DNA of 64,000 nt from Apodemus sylvaticus (GCF_947179515.1 NC_067473.1:102178282-102242281), one strand, 5' to 3'. Positions 20,096 to 31,470 are shown, numbered from the stretch's first letter. The notes: generated by a model not told the origin, from the letters alone. Numbers and translations are program-made.

Positions 20096-20870
20096 CAAAA
20101 CAAACAACAAAACCCAAAAGCCATCATCTGTCATTGGCAGGGGTTTCTGAGGGTCCAATTTGCTATTGGCATGTTTTAGCTTACCTGAACCCAGGACACC
20201 ATAAGTTGAGGTTGTAGTTGCCTAAAAATGGGAGAGGGGGCTAGCTGGAGTTGGGGTCCCTGGTGTCAGTAGAGTAGGATCTGGGGAAAGTCTGGGGTGG
20301 CTTCTGAATGAAGACAAGTGAGCGAGCTGTGGCCCAAGGTCTCAGGAGTGACGTGTGTGGAACAGGAGCCTCTTGAGATGTGAGTGTTTGGGCTCCTGGA
20401 AGACTGAAGGGGACAGCAGCCATTCTATCGGGCAACCAGGCATGTCATCTTATCTCTAGTGAGGCTGGTGGTAACCACACTCATACTTTTTTCTTCCATT
20501 CACAGAAGTCAGACACACCTTCCCAGCCTGCTGTACAGACAGGTGCTGGCGCGCTGCCAGCAAGATACGGCTGCCTCAGGCCTTAGGCCGGAAGTAGGCT
20601 CTAAGAGAAATGAACCAGAGGCAGCGTGGTAATAGATGATGAGCTCTTTCCAGAAGTTACTGAGGCTGAGAGTGGCCTTCAGATGGACAGTTTTGACAAA
20701 AAGTGTGTCTGCACCCAGCATGCCTTTGCCTGGTCAGCTTGGCCAGCCCTTTGGCACATTCTCCCTGGGAGGTTCCGGGTCTGGTCTTCCTAGAGATGCT
20801 GTGACCTATAGGCTATATTTCTCTCCAGGTTTATTGAGCCCAATAACATTCTGAACACAATGTCCTGAAC
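20096..20870. other. Intergenic stretch, no gene recognised
   Basis: Unique-looking sequence with short frames only. Confidence 0.4.
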
Positions 20871-20874
20871 CTGC

Positions 20875-21085
20875 TTCTTCAAAACATGAGACCAACCTGG
20901 GCTACATGAGACCTTGCCTCAAAAACAAACAACAACAAAACAAACCCAGCCAGTGGTGGTAATGGCACACCTGTAATCCTAGAATTTGGGAAGAGGCATC
21001 AGGAGGATCAGGAATAAGGGTCCTCATGGGCACTCAATGAGTCTAAGGCTAGACTAGCCTAAGTTACATAAGAACCTGTCTCAAA
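20875..21085 (+). repeat. B1/B4-type SINE fragments, sense
   Basis: CCTGGGCTACATGAGACCTT with an A-rich tail, then GGCACACCTGTAATCCTAGA. Confidence 0.55.
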
Positions 21086-21205
21086 ACAGGGTTGTTGAAA
21101 TGATCCACCAGATAAAGTCATTTTCAATAGCCTGTCTGAGACCTGGGACCCACATGAAGGAAGGAGAGGAACAATTTCCACAATTTATCTGCATATCTCC
21201 ATGTT

Positions 21206-21208
<3 letters not shown>

Positions 21209-21290
<82 letters not shown>

Positions 21291-21298
21291 ACACAAAT
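21209..21298 (+). repeat. (TC)n(AC)n compound microsatellite
   Basis: About 20 TC units followed by about 19 AC units. Confidence 0.95.
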
Positions 21299-21364
21299 AA
21301 ACATACACATATTCAAAATAAATAGATAAATGTGCTAAAGGTATTCCAAACAATAACAACAGCC

Positions 21365-21722
21365 AACAAGCTGGCCAGATGGCTCAGTGGGTAACGTTGC
21401 TTACTACCAAGGCTGAGGACCTGAGGTCCAGAAGCCACGTAACGGAAGGGAGAACCAGCTCCTGAAGACTGCCCTCTGACCACCACACACACATCATGTG
21501 ACACATGCACACACACACATAAATAATTAACTAATTAAAAATGTAAAGCAGAGGCTGAGGAGACATCTCAGTGGTTAAGAGCACTTGCCTGCTTTTTCAG
21601 AGGACAAAGGTTTTGTTTCCAGCACCTGCATGGTGGCCACTGAAGATCAGGAACTTCAGTTCCAGGGGATTTAGTGCACTCTTCCTGCCTCTGAGGTGAC
21701 CTCTCCAGCACACACACAAATA
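21365..21722 (+). repeat. Two B3/B2-type SINEs, sense
   Basis: CTGGCCAGATGGCTCAGTGG and GAGGAGACATCTCAGTGGTT mark two tRNA-derived heads in tandem. Confidence 0.7.
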
Positions 21723-21827
21723 AAATGAATGTCAGGCTGGCGAGACAGCTCATCGGGCGGGGCCGGATGCTGCTCTTCAGCTGACCTGAGTTTGGTTCGG
21801 CACCCTCATCAGACAGCTCACATCCAC

Positions 21828-22008
21828 TTTTAAAAAGAGATTTATTTTATTCATGTATTTTATGTATATGGCCGTTTTGTCTGTATATTCATCTGCACAC
21901 CAGAAGGGCACTGAATCCCATGAGAATACAGTTACAGATGCCCTGAGCCACCATGTGGGTGCTGGGATTTGAACTCAGGACCTCTGGAAGAGCAGCTAGT
22001 GCTCTTAG
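21828..22008 (-). repeat. B2 SINE, antisense
   Basis: AAAAAGAGATTTATTTTATT into GATTTGAACTCAGGACCTCT. Confidence 0.8.
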
Positions 22009-22499
22009 TTGCTCCTCCTTGGCGTCACACCCTCTATTGGGTGTTCTTTGCCACTCTATCTTAATAAACCCATGTTTGATCTGCTTTTGCTGCTGCTGTT
22101 TGTGGGGAGCCAGACTGACCGGAGGCTTTCTCGGAGGCCCTGGTGGAAGGAGAAAGGGAACTTCAGTTCTGTGTCCTTGTCTGAACTTGGCAAAGCTGGT
22201 CCAGTGCCTCGAAGGAGTCAAGTTTGCAGCTTCTGAGGACCTGACTCCGCTCCCCAGGCTGCAGTTATCAGTCCTTAGGCAGTTGTGCCTGAGGTAGCCG
22301 TGTTATCTTTGCCAACCTCTGACTTAGCTCTCTGCTGCCCTTGGCCCATTCTCCCCTGAAAATAGGAGGAAACTTGGTTGGCATTGGTCATGAGGTCAGG
22401 AGAGACCTCCTGACCCAACTATCGCTTTTGTCTTCTTTATTCCTCATTTCCCAGTCCTCCCACTGGACACCACAGTCAGCTCAGGTCAACTGCTGCTAC

Positions 22500-22622
22500 T
22501 GTTTTAGACAGAATCTCACTATTATAGCCCTGGATGGCCTGGAACTCATGATGTGAATGCATGAGATCTACTTGTCTCTGTCTCCTGAATGTTGGGATTA
22601 AAGGTGTGTACTACTGCACCTG
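22500..22622 (-). repeat. B1 SINE, antisense, diverged
   Basis: GACAGAATCTCACTATTATA to GGGATTAAAGGTGTGTACTA. Confidence 0.6.
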
Positions 22623-22699
22623 GATGCTTTATTTTATTTATTTTTTAAGTCACTGTCAGTCAGTAGAGCCTCGTAACCACAGGAGTTGATAAATGGAGA

Positions 22700-23800
22700 C
22701 AGGAAATTCAAGACTACCCTCTGCTACTGAGCAAGTTCAAGGTCTGGACGCAGAAGACACTGCCTCAAAACAAATAGAAGTCAAACAATAAACATAGGAG
22801 GTGAGGGCAAGGTGATGGGGACTTCCAACCTAAGGAAACCAAGGCTCTAGAAAAAGACAGGGCCCTGGAAACAGGGAGTCGGCCCGAGTCCGATCACGGG
22901 GTGAGAATCCAGCACCACAACAGGTGACCAAGTCAGACTCAAGTTGTTCCAGGTGGAGACACGGGATCCATTGAACTCCATCTTCCACTGGGCTCAGGCT
23001 GATGCCAGGGGCAGTCCCAGAGGGATGTGTTCTGCATGGGGGGGGGGGGGAGGGAGGAGTGGGGGGGGAGGGAGGAGTGGGGGGAGCCCAACAAGCACTG
23101 ATGGGTACGGAGGCTGGCTCAGCACAGGCTGAGAGGCCTTCCCTCCCACACCTCTGTCCTCCCGGGCCCATGACTCAGCTGATTTTGATGATCTCTGATG
23201 GTCAATAGACAAAGGGATGACTCCCTAGGGAGGCTGTGTTCCCTGCTTCTCCCGGGCACGTGATCACTTTATCACTGCAGCCTCAGAGGCGCTGGCAAGC
23301 CTAGACCCTACCACCCCAGAAAGTGGACAGGAGGCTTCGGGTACAATGGGCTTTGTTTTCTAGTTTTTCTCCAGGGCACTTGCCAAGATTTGGTCAGATT
23401 CTCCACACGGCTGAGGTGGATGCATTGAGAATGGAGAAGGCTTCTCTGTGCCTCTGGATTAAAGTGAACCGATGGTACCACCTTGCTCGCCTCTGCCCTG
23501 CAGGGCGTTGAGTCAATGGGCCACTCAACTGCCCTGCCCTGCCCTGCCCCCGCCCTGCCCCGCCCTGCCCCACCCCACCCCGTTAGATCCTCAGCTCAGC
23601 CTGAAGCCCCGGATGAGTCCACTCAGTTCCTTTAATGGGCACCTCGTGTTTCTTACTGCCTTCTAAGCCTGGGCCCTGCTGAGTTCTGCAGCCGTGGCTG
23701 CTTTATGTTTCCCAGTGTCTGACACTAGCTTCCCCATACTTCTAGAATGTGTAAGTTGGAAGAGGTTTACTATAAGCCTTGAAGAATACAACATAAAAGC
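22700..23800. other. Intergenic stretch with G-rich and CCCTG-repeat tracts
   Basis: Mostly unique DNA. It holds a G-tract block (23038-23092, GGAGGGAGGAGTGGGGGG type) and a (CCCTG)n-like tract (23529-23582). No gene recognised. Confidence 0.6.
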
Positions 23801-23808
23801 AAAGGAGT

Positions 23809-23991
23809 GGGGCTGGAGAGATGGCTCAGAGATTAAGAGCACTGACTGCTCTTCTGGAGGTCATGAGTTCAAATCCCAGCAATCGCATGGTGGCTCACAA
23901 CCATCTGTAAAAAGATCTGACACCCTCTTCTGGTGCTGTCTGAAGACTGCTACGGTGTACTCACATATAATAAATAAGCTTTTAAAAAAAA
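23809..23991 (+). repeat. B2 SINE, sense, near consensus
   Basis: GGGGCTGGAGAGATGGCTCA through TCACATATAATAAATAAG and an A tail. Confidence 0.92.
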
Positions 23992-23999
23992 AGGCTGTA

Positions 24000-24190
24000 A
24001 GCAAGGCAGTGGTGGCACACACCTTTAATCCCAGCACTTGGGAGGCAGAGGCAAGCAGATTTCTGAGTTTGAGGCCAGCCTGGTCTACAGAATGAGTTCC
24101 AGGACAGCCAGGAACATGTACACTTGGCACGAGCCAGGGCTACACAGAGAAACCCTGTTTGGAAAAAACAAAACAAAACAAAAACCCAAA
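24000..24190 (+). repeat. B1 SINE, sense, with ~24-nt internal insertion
   Basis: The B1 body is interrupted after GGACAGCCAGG by ACATGTACACTTGGCACGAG before CCAGGGCTACACAGAGAAAC resumes. Confidence 0.85.
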
Positions 24191-24204
24191 AAAACAAACA
24201 AAAA

Positions 24205-24393
24205 AAGAGATTTATTTATTTATTTATTTATTTTATTTATTTTATGTATGTGAGTACACTGTAGCTCTTTCCAGACACACCAGAAGAGGGCATCAGATCC
24301 CATTACTGATGGTTGAGAGCCATCATGTGGTTGCTGAGAATTGAACTCAGGACCTCTAGAAGAGCAGTCAGTGTTCTTAACCATTTCTCCAGC
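24205..24393 (-). repeat. B2 SINE, antisense
   Basis: A (TTTA)n tract into CACCAGAAGAGGGCATCAGA, ending CCATTTCTCCAGCCCC. Confidence 0.9.
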
Positions 24394-24416
24394 CCCTGCT
24401 TTAAGGACTCATTTGG

Positions 24417-24618
24417 GGATTGGAGAGATGGAGCAGTAGTGAAGAAGATTTGCTTCTCTTTCAGAGAAGCCCAGATTCTGTTCCCAACTGCCCACGTTGG
24501 CAGCTCACAACCATCTGTGACTACAGTTCCGGGGGCCCAGCACCCTCTTCTGACCTCTTCCGGTACTGCACACATGTGATGCACTTACATACATACACAT
24601 AAAACAAATCTTTAGGAA
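24417..24618 (+). repeat. B3/B2-type SINE, sense
   Basis: GGATTGGAGAGATGGAGCAG to ACCCTCTTCTGACCTCTTCC. Confidence 0.7.
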
Positions 24619-24759
24619 GATCTGTGTATGCATATGTGTGTGTGTACTTACAGGCTGTTGTGAATCATTCAATGTAAGTGTTGGAAGCTGAACTCAGGTC
24701 CCCACAGGAGCTGCAATTAATTCATCTGAACTGCCAGACCACCTTGGAGATTTGGTGTG

Positions 24760-24819
24760 TGGTGGTGGTGGTGGTGGTGGTGGTGGTGGTGGGTGTTTTG
24801 TTTTGTTTTGTTTTGTTTG
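24760..24819 (+). repeat. (GGT)n and (TTTTG)n tracts
   Basis: About ten GGT units, then repeated TTTTG. Confidence 0.9.
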
Positions 24820-24925
24820 AGACAAGGTCTTCCCCTCAGCTTGGAGCTTACCGATGCCAGCCAGGCTAGTGAGCCATCTAGCCCAGGGACCCTTGAGAGA
24901 AGACATTCTTAAAACATGGGGAAAT

Positions 24926-25078
24926 CGGGCAGTGGTGGCACATGCCTTTAGTCCCAGCACTTGGGAGGCAGAGGCAGGTGGATTTCTGAGTTCGAGGCCA
25001 GCCTGGTCTACAGAGTGAGTTCCAGGACAGCCAGGACTACACAGAGAAACCCTGTCTCGAAAAAACAAACAAACAAAA
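24926..25078 (+). repeat. B1 SINE, sense
   Basis: GGGCAGTGGTGGCACATGCC to AGAGAAACCCTGTCTCG with an (AAAC) tail. Confidence 0.92.
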
Positions 25079-25481
25079 CGTGGGGAAATCAGGGACAGAG
25101 CATAAAGCCCTGGGTTTGATTCCCAGCATCATCTAAAAATCAGGTCTGTAAAGTCAGGGTTATTCTTAGTTATATAATGAGTTTTAGGCCAGCCTTGGCT
25201 ACACGAGACCTTGTTTCAAACAAAGCCATAAGAAAACCATAAGAGTGAGGCCTCACAAAGCCACAAGAGTGAGGCATGGTAGTGACAAATGTAATTGACA
25301 CTTGTTAAGTAGAGGCAGGAGGATCAGGAATTCCAGGCCAACCTGGGCTACATGGAAAGTTGAAGCCAAGTCTTTATGATAATGTCTCAACTCTCCTACA
25401 CTTTCTCTGAGATAAAAACAGAGGAAGCCTCTTGTATACATATATCACTGTTTAAAAATGCTGGGGGGGTGGGGGGTGGAG

Positions 25482-25746
25482 AGATGGCTCAGTGGGTAAG
25501 AACACTGACTGCTCTTCAAAAGGTCCTGAGTTCAAATCCCAGCAACCACATGGTGGCTCACAATCATCCATAATGAGATCTGATGCCCTCTTCTGGTGTG
25601 TCTGAAGACAGCTACAGTGTACTTAGAACAATCCTGTGACTCCGGGTGCAGAGGGATCCAACATCTCTGGTCTCTGCAGCCACCAGCACATACCCCACCG
25701 CCACCTACATACACTTTAAAATAATACAAATAAACCTTTAAAAAAA
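25482..25746 (+). repeat. B2 SINE, sense, with extended 3' part
   Basis: GAGAGATGGCTCAGTGGGTA to CTACAGTGTACTTAGA, then about 100 extra nt before AATAAACCTTTAAAAAA. Confidence 0.8.
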
Positions 25747-25867
25747 ATCCTGGGCCAATGTGTAAAGGTTGATCTCCGGGTTGGATCTCCGGGACCTAAA
25801 GAGAAGTGACTTCAGCAAGCAGTCCTCTGACCTCCACATGTACTGTAACACACAAACATGTGTAATA

Positions 25868-26022
25868 AGCATGCTTTGTTGATATTGTCTATGTAGCCCT
25901 AGCTGTCCTGGAACTCGCTCTGTAGAGCAGACTGGTCTCAAATACACAGAGATCCAGAGATCTGCCTGCCTCTGCCTCCCCAGTGCTGGGACTAAAGCTG
26001 TGAGTCACCACTGCTGACTTAA
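25868..26022 (-). repeat. B1 SINE, antisense
   Basis: TGTAGCCCTAGCTGTCCTGG to GCTGGGACTAAAGCTGTGAG. Confidence 0.75.
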
Positions 26023-26256
26023 TAAGTATGTTTTCAGTCTTTTAAAAAAAGGCTCCATGTCTTTTCAAATGAATGTGCTTTCCTGCCAGAGCCCAGCCCT
26101 CCTGCCTCCACAACTTCTCTTTTCTGGGGTCACTCATCCTCAGAATATTGCTCTTTTTGCTTGTTTGTGCTTGTGTGTGTGAGAGTGTGTGTGGTGTGTG
26201 CGGTTTTGGTTTAAGGTATGTGTATGTGTGCACATATGTGTTTGAAACAGAGTCTT

Positions 26257-26460
26257 GGGGCAGGAGAGATAGCTCAGTGGATAAGAGCAGAGGCTGCCCT
26301 TCCAGAGGACCTGTGTTTAATTCTCAACACCCACATGTTGGCTTATAATTATCTATAACGCCAGTTCCGGGGCATCTGACACCCTCTTCTGGACTCCTCA
26401 TGCACCAGGCACACTTTGTGGTACACATACATGCATGTATACATACACACACCAAGAAAG
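26257..26460 (+). repeat. B3-type SINE, sense
   Basis: GGGGCAGGAGAGATAGCTCA to CACCCTCTTCTGGACTCC. Confidence 0.75.
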
Positions 26461-26769
26461 TCTCACGAAGCCCAGGCTAGCCTTACCTGGTCAACCCTTT
26501 GCCTTTGCCTCTGGCGAGCTGAGCCTCTGGCGTTTACCACCATGCTGAGCCCACCGTGTCCTATTTCTCTCCTAGCTTGGCTCACTGGCCCAAACTCTGC
26601 TCAGACGGGAGAAGGCCCAGTCTTCAGGAAGCCAGGGTGAAGCTGGGGATGGCGGAGCAAAGTCACCTTACCTGGGGCTGCCCACTGGGGCACTCTGTCA
26701 TGTCCTCTCTTCCTGAGGAGGGCCGAGGTTCAGAAGAACTTTCATCAGCAGGCCCAGCAACCCCTATGC

Positions 26770-26880
26770 TCAAGGCTTAATTGTAATTAAGCTCCCAGCT
26801 TGCTCCAGAGCTGGACCGTGCCGCCTCCAGGGTGCGGAAGTGAGCGCTATAAATGGCAGCCCTGATTTCTGTAGGGCTCC
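26770..26880 (+). promoter_or_regulatory. TATA/ETS promoter-like segment
   Basis: In an otherwise repeat-free 900-bp island (26.5-27.4 kb), an AT-rich homeodomain-type palindrome (TTAATTGTAATTAAG, about 26779-26793) precedes an ETS-type GCGGAAGTGA (26835-26844) and a TATAAAT (26848-26854). No coding exon was recognised downstream. It could be an enhancer or the promoter of an unannotated transcript. Confidence 0.25.
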
Positions 26881-27980
26881 CGACAACGAAACCCCAGCAC
26901 CTGGCTCACAGCTTGCACGCGGCAGGCTCCTGGCTGTTATCTCCTGCAGGGCGTAGCTGGTGGTTACTTTTTCTGTGCGAAGCCCTCAGCTCTGCAAGCC
27001 TTGGTCTCTCCGAAAGGCCCATGTCTTGCTACTCTCCTGCCCGTCACTGCCCGTCACCAACCTCCAGGCCTGGAGGGAAGGCATCACGTCCTGTCTGCCG
27101 TTCTGTTTACCAGGGGACAACAGTCCTCTTGGTAAACACAGAGAACGGAAGACTTCTCTTCTCCAGATTACTTTAACCAACCTTTCTCCTGCCTCAGGAC
27201 CTTTCTCATGCCCCAGGACCTTTCTCATGCCCCAGGATCCTCTCTCCCGGGTTTATTTTGGCGGGGAGGGGCTATTATTCTCTCCCACCCCTCTTTCCAG
27301 GAACGCCACTCCCTCCCCCTCCTCCCATTGCCCCACAGGCATCAAATGATCCTGCTTAGGGGTCTGTCTGCGGTTCAGAGCGTCAGCTGAGCAGCTCATC
27401 CTAGCCTCCTTGTCCTCTCTTCTAGATCATAGGGTAGTGGGGGCGAAATTCCTGAGCCATACTGACCTGACCTTCTCCCCTTCTCAGACCCCAGACACAG
27501 TGGATCAAGGATGCTTCTCCAACCCACATCCTTCCCCCATCGGCATGGAGGGTCCTGAAATTACTCTGCCCACGTTTTGCCAAAGGAACACTGGGCCTTA
27601 GGCCAAAGCCCTCAGTCCCCTTGGTTGTCTTCACGCCCATCTGAGAGGCGTTCCACAGGAGAGGGTGACTCCTGGTGGTGAGAAGAAGAATGACAGCCTG
27701 TAGCTCAATTCATAGGCTGGCGAGGCTGACGAGGAAGTAGGTCATCTGATCCTGCAGGCCCTCATTATCAAGAATGCAAATAAAGGAAAGTCCCTTAACG
27801 CGGAAATCTCACTCCCATCATGTTCCTGGTAATCACCTAATAACACGGCCCCAAGGTTTTAACTGAACTCAATTGTACTGAGAATTCTGGAATTTTGGTT
27901 TCTTTAAAAAAATCCCACAGAAATATTTAAGAATATGCTTTTTGTTTTAATCCCAAGTGTGGGCTATGAGTCCGCTTCAC
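26880..27980. other. Repeat-poor island, no gene recognised
   Basis: Unique sequence downstream of the TATA/ETS-like segment. It includes a PU.1-like GAGGAAGTAGG (27731-27741) and a perfect octamer ATGCAAAT (27774-27781). Frames of up to 129 codons show no family. Confidence 0.4.
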
Positions 27981-28009
27981 CGCTGACTACGGCTTGCCTC
28001 CTGCCCTGA

Positions 28010-28260
28010 CAGAGGCGTGGTTTTGCCAGCTGCAAATGGTTTCTGCAATTGTGTGACTGTTGGAATTTTCAGAGAGTATATAAATGCTAGCGCCCTCCTG
28101 GGTAGGGAGGTTGGTTGCAGTCTGTTAATAGTTGTGCTCAAAGAAGAAACAAAAGGGAAGACAGAGTCAAGGACCTCTCTTTCTCTCTCCCATCTTTCCT
28201 TCTTTCTCTCCTAGCCAGTGGGGAAGGGGGAGGGGGATAAAGGGTGTGAAAAAGAACCCC
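28010..28260 (+). mobile_element. Probable rodent LTR fragment (RMER10-like)
   Basis: GCAATTGTGTGACTGTTGGA, the TATA element GAGAGTATATAAATGCTAGC and the purine-rich continuation recall a rodent RMER10-type LTR. The family name is from memory and uncertain. No viral gene is present. Confidence 0.4.
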
Positions 28261-28416
28261 TAAAGCAGGTAAAGTCCAGCTACACCCCACAGGTCGGATA
28301 TTCAGAAAGCAAACACAGTAATTGTCAAATGACTTTTAGCACCTGGCAAATCACACAAGTTTTTATGATTCAGGAATCGGGTGTTTAGTCCTATCGCGTT
28401 CCAATAAGAATTCCAG

Positions 28417-28632
28417 GGGGCTGGAGAGGTGGAGGGGTGGCTCAATGGTTAAGAATGCTTGTTGCTCTTGCGGAGGACCTGAGTTCAATTATTCTATGGT
28501 AGTTCACAACCATCCATAACTCCATCTCTAGATCCAACACCCTCCTCTGACTTCCCTGGACACCAAGTGCATACATGGTGCACATAGACATGCAAACTAA
28601 ACACACACATAAATGATCTTAAAAAAAAGAGC
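28417..28632 (+). repeat. B3-type SINE, sense
   Basis: GGGGCTGGAGAGGTGG to ACACATAAATGATCTT and an A tail. Confidence 0.75.
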
Positions 28633-28902
28633 GCCCAGACCTGCTTCCACAGGGTCCCACTAGGTGGCGCCCAGGCCCAAAGTCCCCGGTCTAGTCTTGA
28701 TTCTGAAATACAGCATGCTGAGGAATGAATGCCTTGTTGTACCAAATGATAAATGTGTGCCTCCCAACCTAAAGAAAACATCTCTCCAGCTAGGCCTGGT
28801 GATCCCAGTTCCTGGACGACAGAGATGAGCTCAGAGGTCTAATTTCAATTTTTAAAAATTGAATGTTACTTGACACTCCTAAGATGCAGCAGCTGCAGCT
28901 AT

Positions 28903-28903
<1 letters not shown>

Positions 28904-28940
<37 letters not shown>

Positions 28941-29070
28941 GCCTGTGCCTTATCCCTCCTCTTTCCTGCAACAGGGTCTCATAGCCCAAAGAGGCCTTGA
29001 ATTCAAGATGCTCCTGCCTCAGCCTCCTGAGTGCTAAGATTGCAGGCATGTACTGCCACACCTGGCTGAA
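28904..29070 (-). repeat. (AC)n microsatellite plus diverged B1, antisense
   Basis: About 18 AC units (28904-28939), then ACAGGGTCTCATAGCCCAAA to GCACATACTGCC-like B1 sequence. Confidence 0.65.
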
Positions 29071-29194
29071 TTCATAACATAATGAAATTGGTTCTTTTCT
29101 CGTGAATTTATAATTATAAAATGAAGAAAATACATAAAATGGAGGGAAGACAGACTATACTAGTCAAATAATGGATGCCTGGGTTCCTTTTATT

Positions 29195-29460
29195 TTTAAA
29201 CAGGGTTTTAGGTCAGGCTGGCCTCAAATTCACCACATTATCAAAGGTGACCTTGAATCTCCAGACCCTCCTGCCTCCAATGCCCAAGTTTTGGAATTAC
29301 AGGCATGTACCATCATGCCTGGTTTGTGGTTTGATTCCTTAGATCCATCTTGTTGAAGGAGAATTCTGATAGGTGTCCTCTGACCCCTACATAGACAGGT
29401 GCCACAGGTATGTGTGTGTGTGTGTGTATGTGTGTGTGTACCTGTGCCTATGTACACACA
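29195..29460 (-). repeat. Diverged B1 antisense and (TG)n
   Basis: AAACAGGGTTTTAGGTCAGG to GGCATGTACCATCATGCCTG, and TG repeats at 29407-29440. Confidence 0.6.
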
Positions 29461-29495
29461 CACTCACACAAATACATAAATGGAATACACACAGA

Positions 29496-29710
29496 TATGC
29501 TGGGGAAGTGGCTCAGGGGGTAAAGCACCTATGTACAAGAATGAAGACCTGAGTTCGAGTCCCCAGAACTCCTATAGAGCTGGATGCGGTCAAACACGAT
29601 GGCACATGCCTTGCGCACGCCTTTAATCCCAGCACTTGGGAGGCAGAGGCAGGTGGATCTCTGTGAGTCTGAGGCCAGCCTGGTCTACAGAGTTCCAGGA
29701 CAGCAGGCTT
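29496..29710 (+). repeat. tRNA-SINE head followed by B1, sense
   Basis: TGGGGAAGTGGCTCAGGGGG, then TTTAATCCCAGCACTTGGGA to CTGGTCTACAGAGTTCCAGG. Confidence 0.75.
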
Positions 29711-29957
29711 ATAGGTGTGGTAGCAGGTGTGGTTCTACTGTTTGCATGATTGATCGAGATGGGAGGCAGAGACAAGGGGGTCTGGAGGCACGAGCTAGCT
29801 GGGGGGGCACAGGCAAGGCCGAGGCGAGCAGATGCTGTGAGGTCAGCCTGATTCACACAGTGCAGGCTAGCCTGGGCTGCAGAGTGAGACCCTGTCCAAA
29901 GAAACAACCAAGAAAGTGTCCAGTGACCCAAACATTTCAGTGGTTAAAAACAAAATG

Positions 29958-30300
29958 AAGAGCTAGGAGTGGTGATGGGTGCCTTTAATCCCAGCACTCT
30001 GGAGGCAGAGGCAGGTGGCTCTCTATGAGTTCAAGGCCAGCCTGGTCTACAGAGTGAGTTCCAGTCCAGCCTAGACAGTTAAATAGAGAATCTCTGACTT
30101 GAAAAACCAAAAAGGTCACCTGTAATCAATCCCAGCACTTGGGAGGCAGAGGCAGGCGGATTTCTGAGTTCGAGGCCAGCCTGGTCTACAGAGTGAGTTC
30201 CAGGACAGCCAGGGCTATACAGAGAAACCCTGTCTCGAAAAAACCAAATCCAAAAACCCAAGAAAAGAAAGAAAGAAACAAAGAAAGAAAGACTAAAAAG
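29958..30300 (+). repeat. Two B1 SINEs in tandem, sense, with GAAA tail
   Basis: Bodies at 29965-30105 and 30119-30250. The second is near consensus and ends in an (AAAG)n tail. Confidence 0.9.
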
Positions 30301-30819
30301 GAGGAAAAGGAGGAGAAGAAGGAATATAAAAAAACTAAAGGAATGCTTAAAAAAAAAAAAGCTGTTTTATTCTTCTGTACATGTGGTCTGCGAGTGCACA
30401 CGGAGGCCGGAAGACGGCGTGCATCACCCAGGAGCTGGACTTAGTGGCTACCATGAGCAGGCCAGCATGGGCGCTCAACTCAGAAACAAACTCCGGGCCT
30501 CCAGAAGGGCAGCAGGTGCTCTTAACGGCTAAAGTCCACCAAAAGGAATTCTTTATGACGGGTGCATTTTATTTTGATAATGCTTTTGACTTAATTTGGG
30601 GGCACTTTTAGAAGGCTACTTCATCTGTGTTTCTTCATAATCTTTCAAGAATCTAGAACTACAAAATCTGCTTGAGTCATCCTTCCGCCCTACTCCACCC
30701 CCAGGTGGTATTGGGATGGACCTCGGGCTTCCCACGCGCCAGGTGAGCCCCCTGCCTCTGAGCTTAACCCTTCACTTAGGCCTCAAGCCTGGACGAAAGG
30801 CCAAATAAGAGCCTGCCTA
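30301..30819. other. Diverged B3-like piece and unique sequence
   Basis: GAGGCCGGAAGACGGCGTGC and CCTCCAGAAGGGCAGCAGGT suggest an old tRNA-SINE at 30355-30535. The rest is unique with no gene seen. Confidence 0.4.
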
Positions 30820-31470
30820 TTTAACATATCAAAGGGGACCGGCCTCTCGGTTCTCCCAGCACCCCTCAGTCCCCGCCTGTTACCGCCTTCCGGTTTACCC
30901 CACCCCTTACCCTAAACTTCTCCAGCCCAGGGACTGCCCGCCCTCCCCCCAGCCGCTCCTCCCTGCATATGACAGCTGTTTTGGCTACACCGGTTCTTTC
31001 GCGCCCTTTTGGCTTCTCGGTCGCCTGGCTCTCCCGCGCTCTTCTCACATGGCCTGGTTCTCCGTTATGGTCACTCTGGAGTTGTTTCTAATCCTTTCAA
31101 GACTCATGTTCCAGGAAGTAGCTGATCTCAACCAAGCTGCCGAAGAGTAAACTCTTTCTGAACAGGATCATGGCTATACCTTCGGAGCCCGTGTACTCCT
31201 CGATCTACAGTGACCATCAGGCACGTGGCAGCGCAGAAAGCGTAAAAACCAAAAAACAGGGTCGGAGACAGAAAGTCCATGTATTCCTGGCCACTGCGGC
31301 GTCACTGCTCCCAATACAGGTGTAACCCGAGTCCCCGCTTGGGAGCCTGAAATCAGATGAGAAGGGACTTCAGGAGAGAGCTGCCCCAGGCGGAGGTGGA
31401 GGAAGTGGGGGCCTCAGCGCAGCTCATCCTACCTAGCCCGGCTTGCACTGAAGGGTGTGGGTAAGTCCCT
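30820..31470 (+). promoter_or_regulatory. CpG-containing, repeat-free island with donor-like ends
   Basis: The segment is non-repetitive and C/T-rich with several CpGs (TTCGCGCC, TCTCCCGCGCTC), unlike the SINE-filled flanks. It ends near a strong donor (GTGTGG|GTAAGTCC at about 31459). It may be the promoter and first exon of an upstream Capg transcript or of an unannotated RNA. Confidence 0.3.
31170..31325 (+). other. Short ORF (51 codons) running into a splice donor
   Basis: An ATG in good Kozak context (A at -3, G at +4) opens 51 codons: MAIPSEPVYSSIYSDHQARG, a basic stretch (KTKKQGRRQK), then a hydrophobic start (VFLATAASLL). It ends at TAA, but a CAG|GTGTAA donor sits three bases earlier. 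The layout, with a Tyr-containing tail, a basic stop-transfer-like stretch and a hydrophobic segment cut by a donor, resembles the first exon of a type II membrane protein. No family was recognised and no partner exon was found. Confidence 0.2.
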
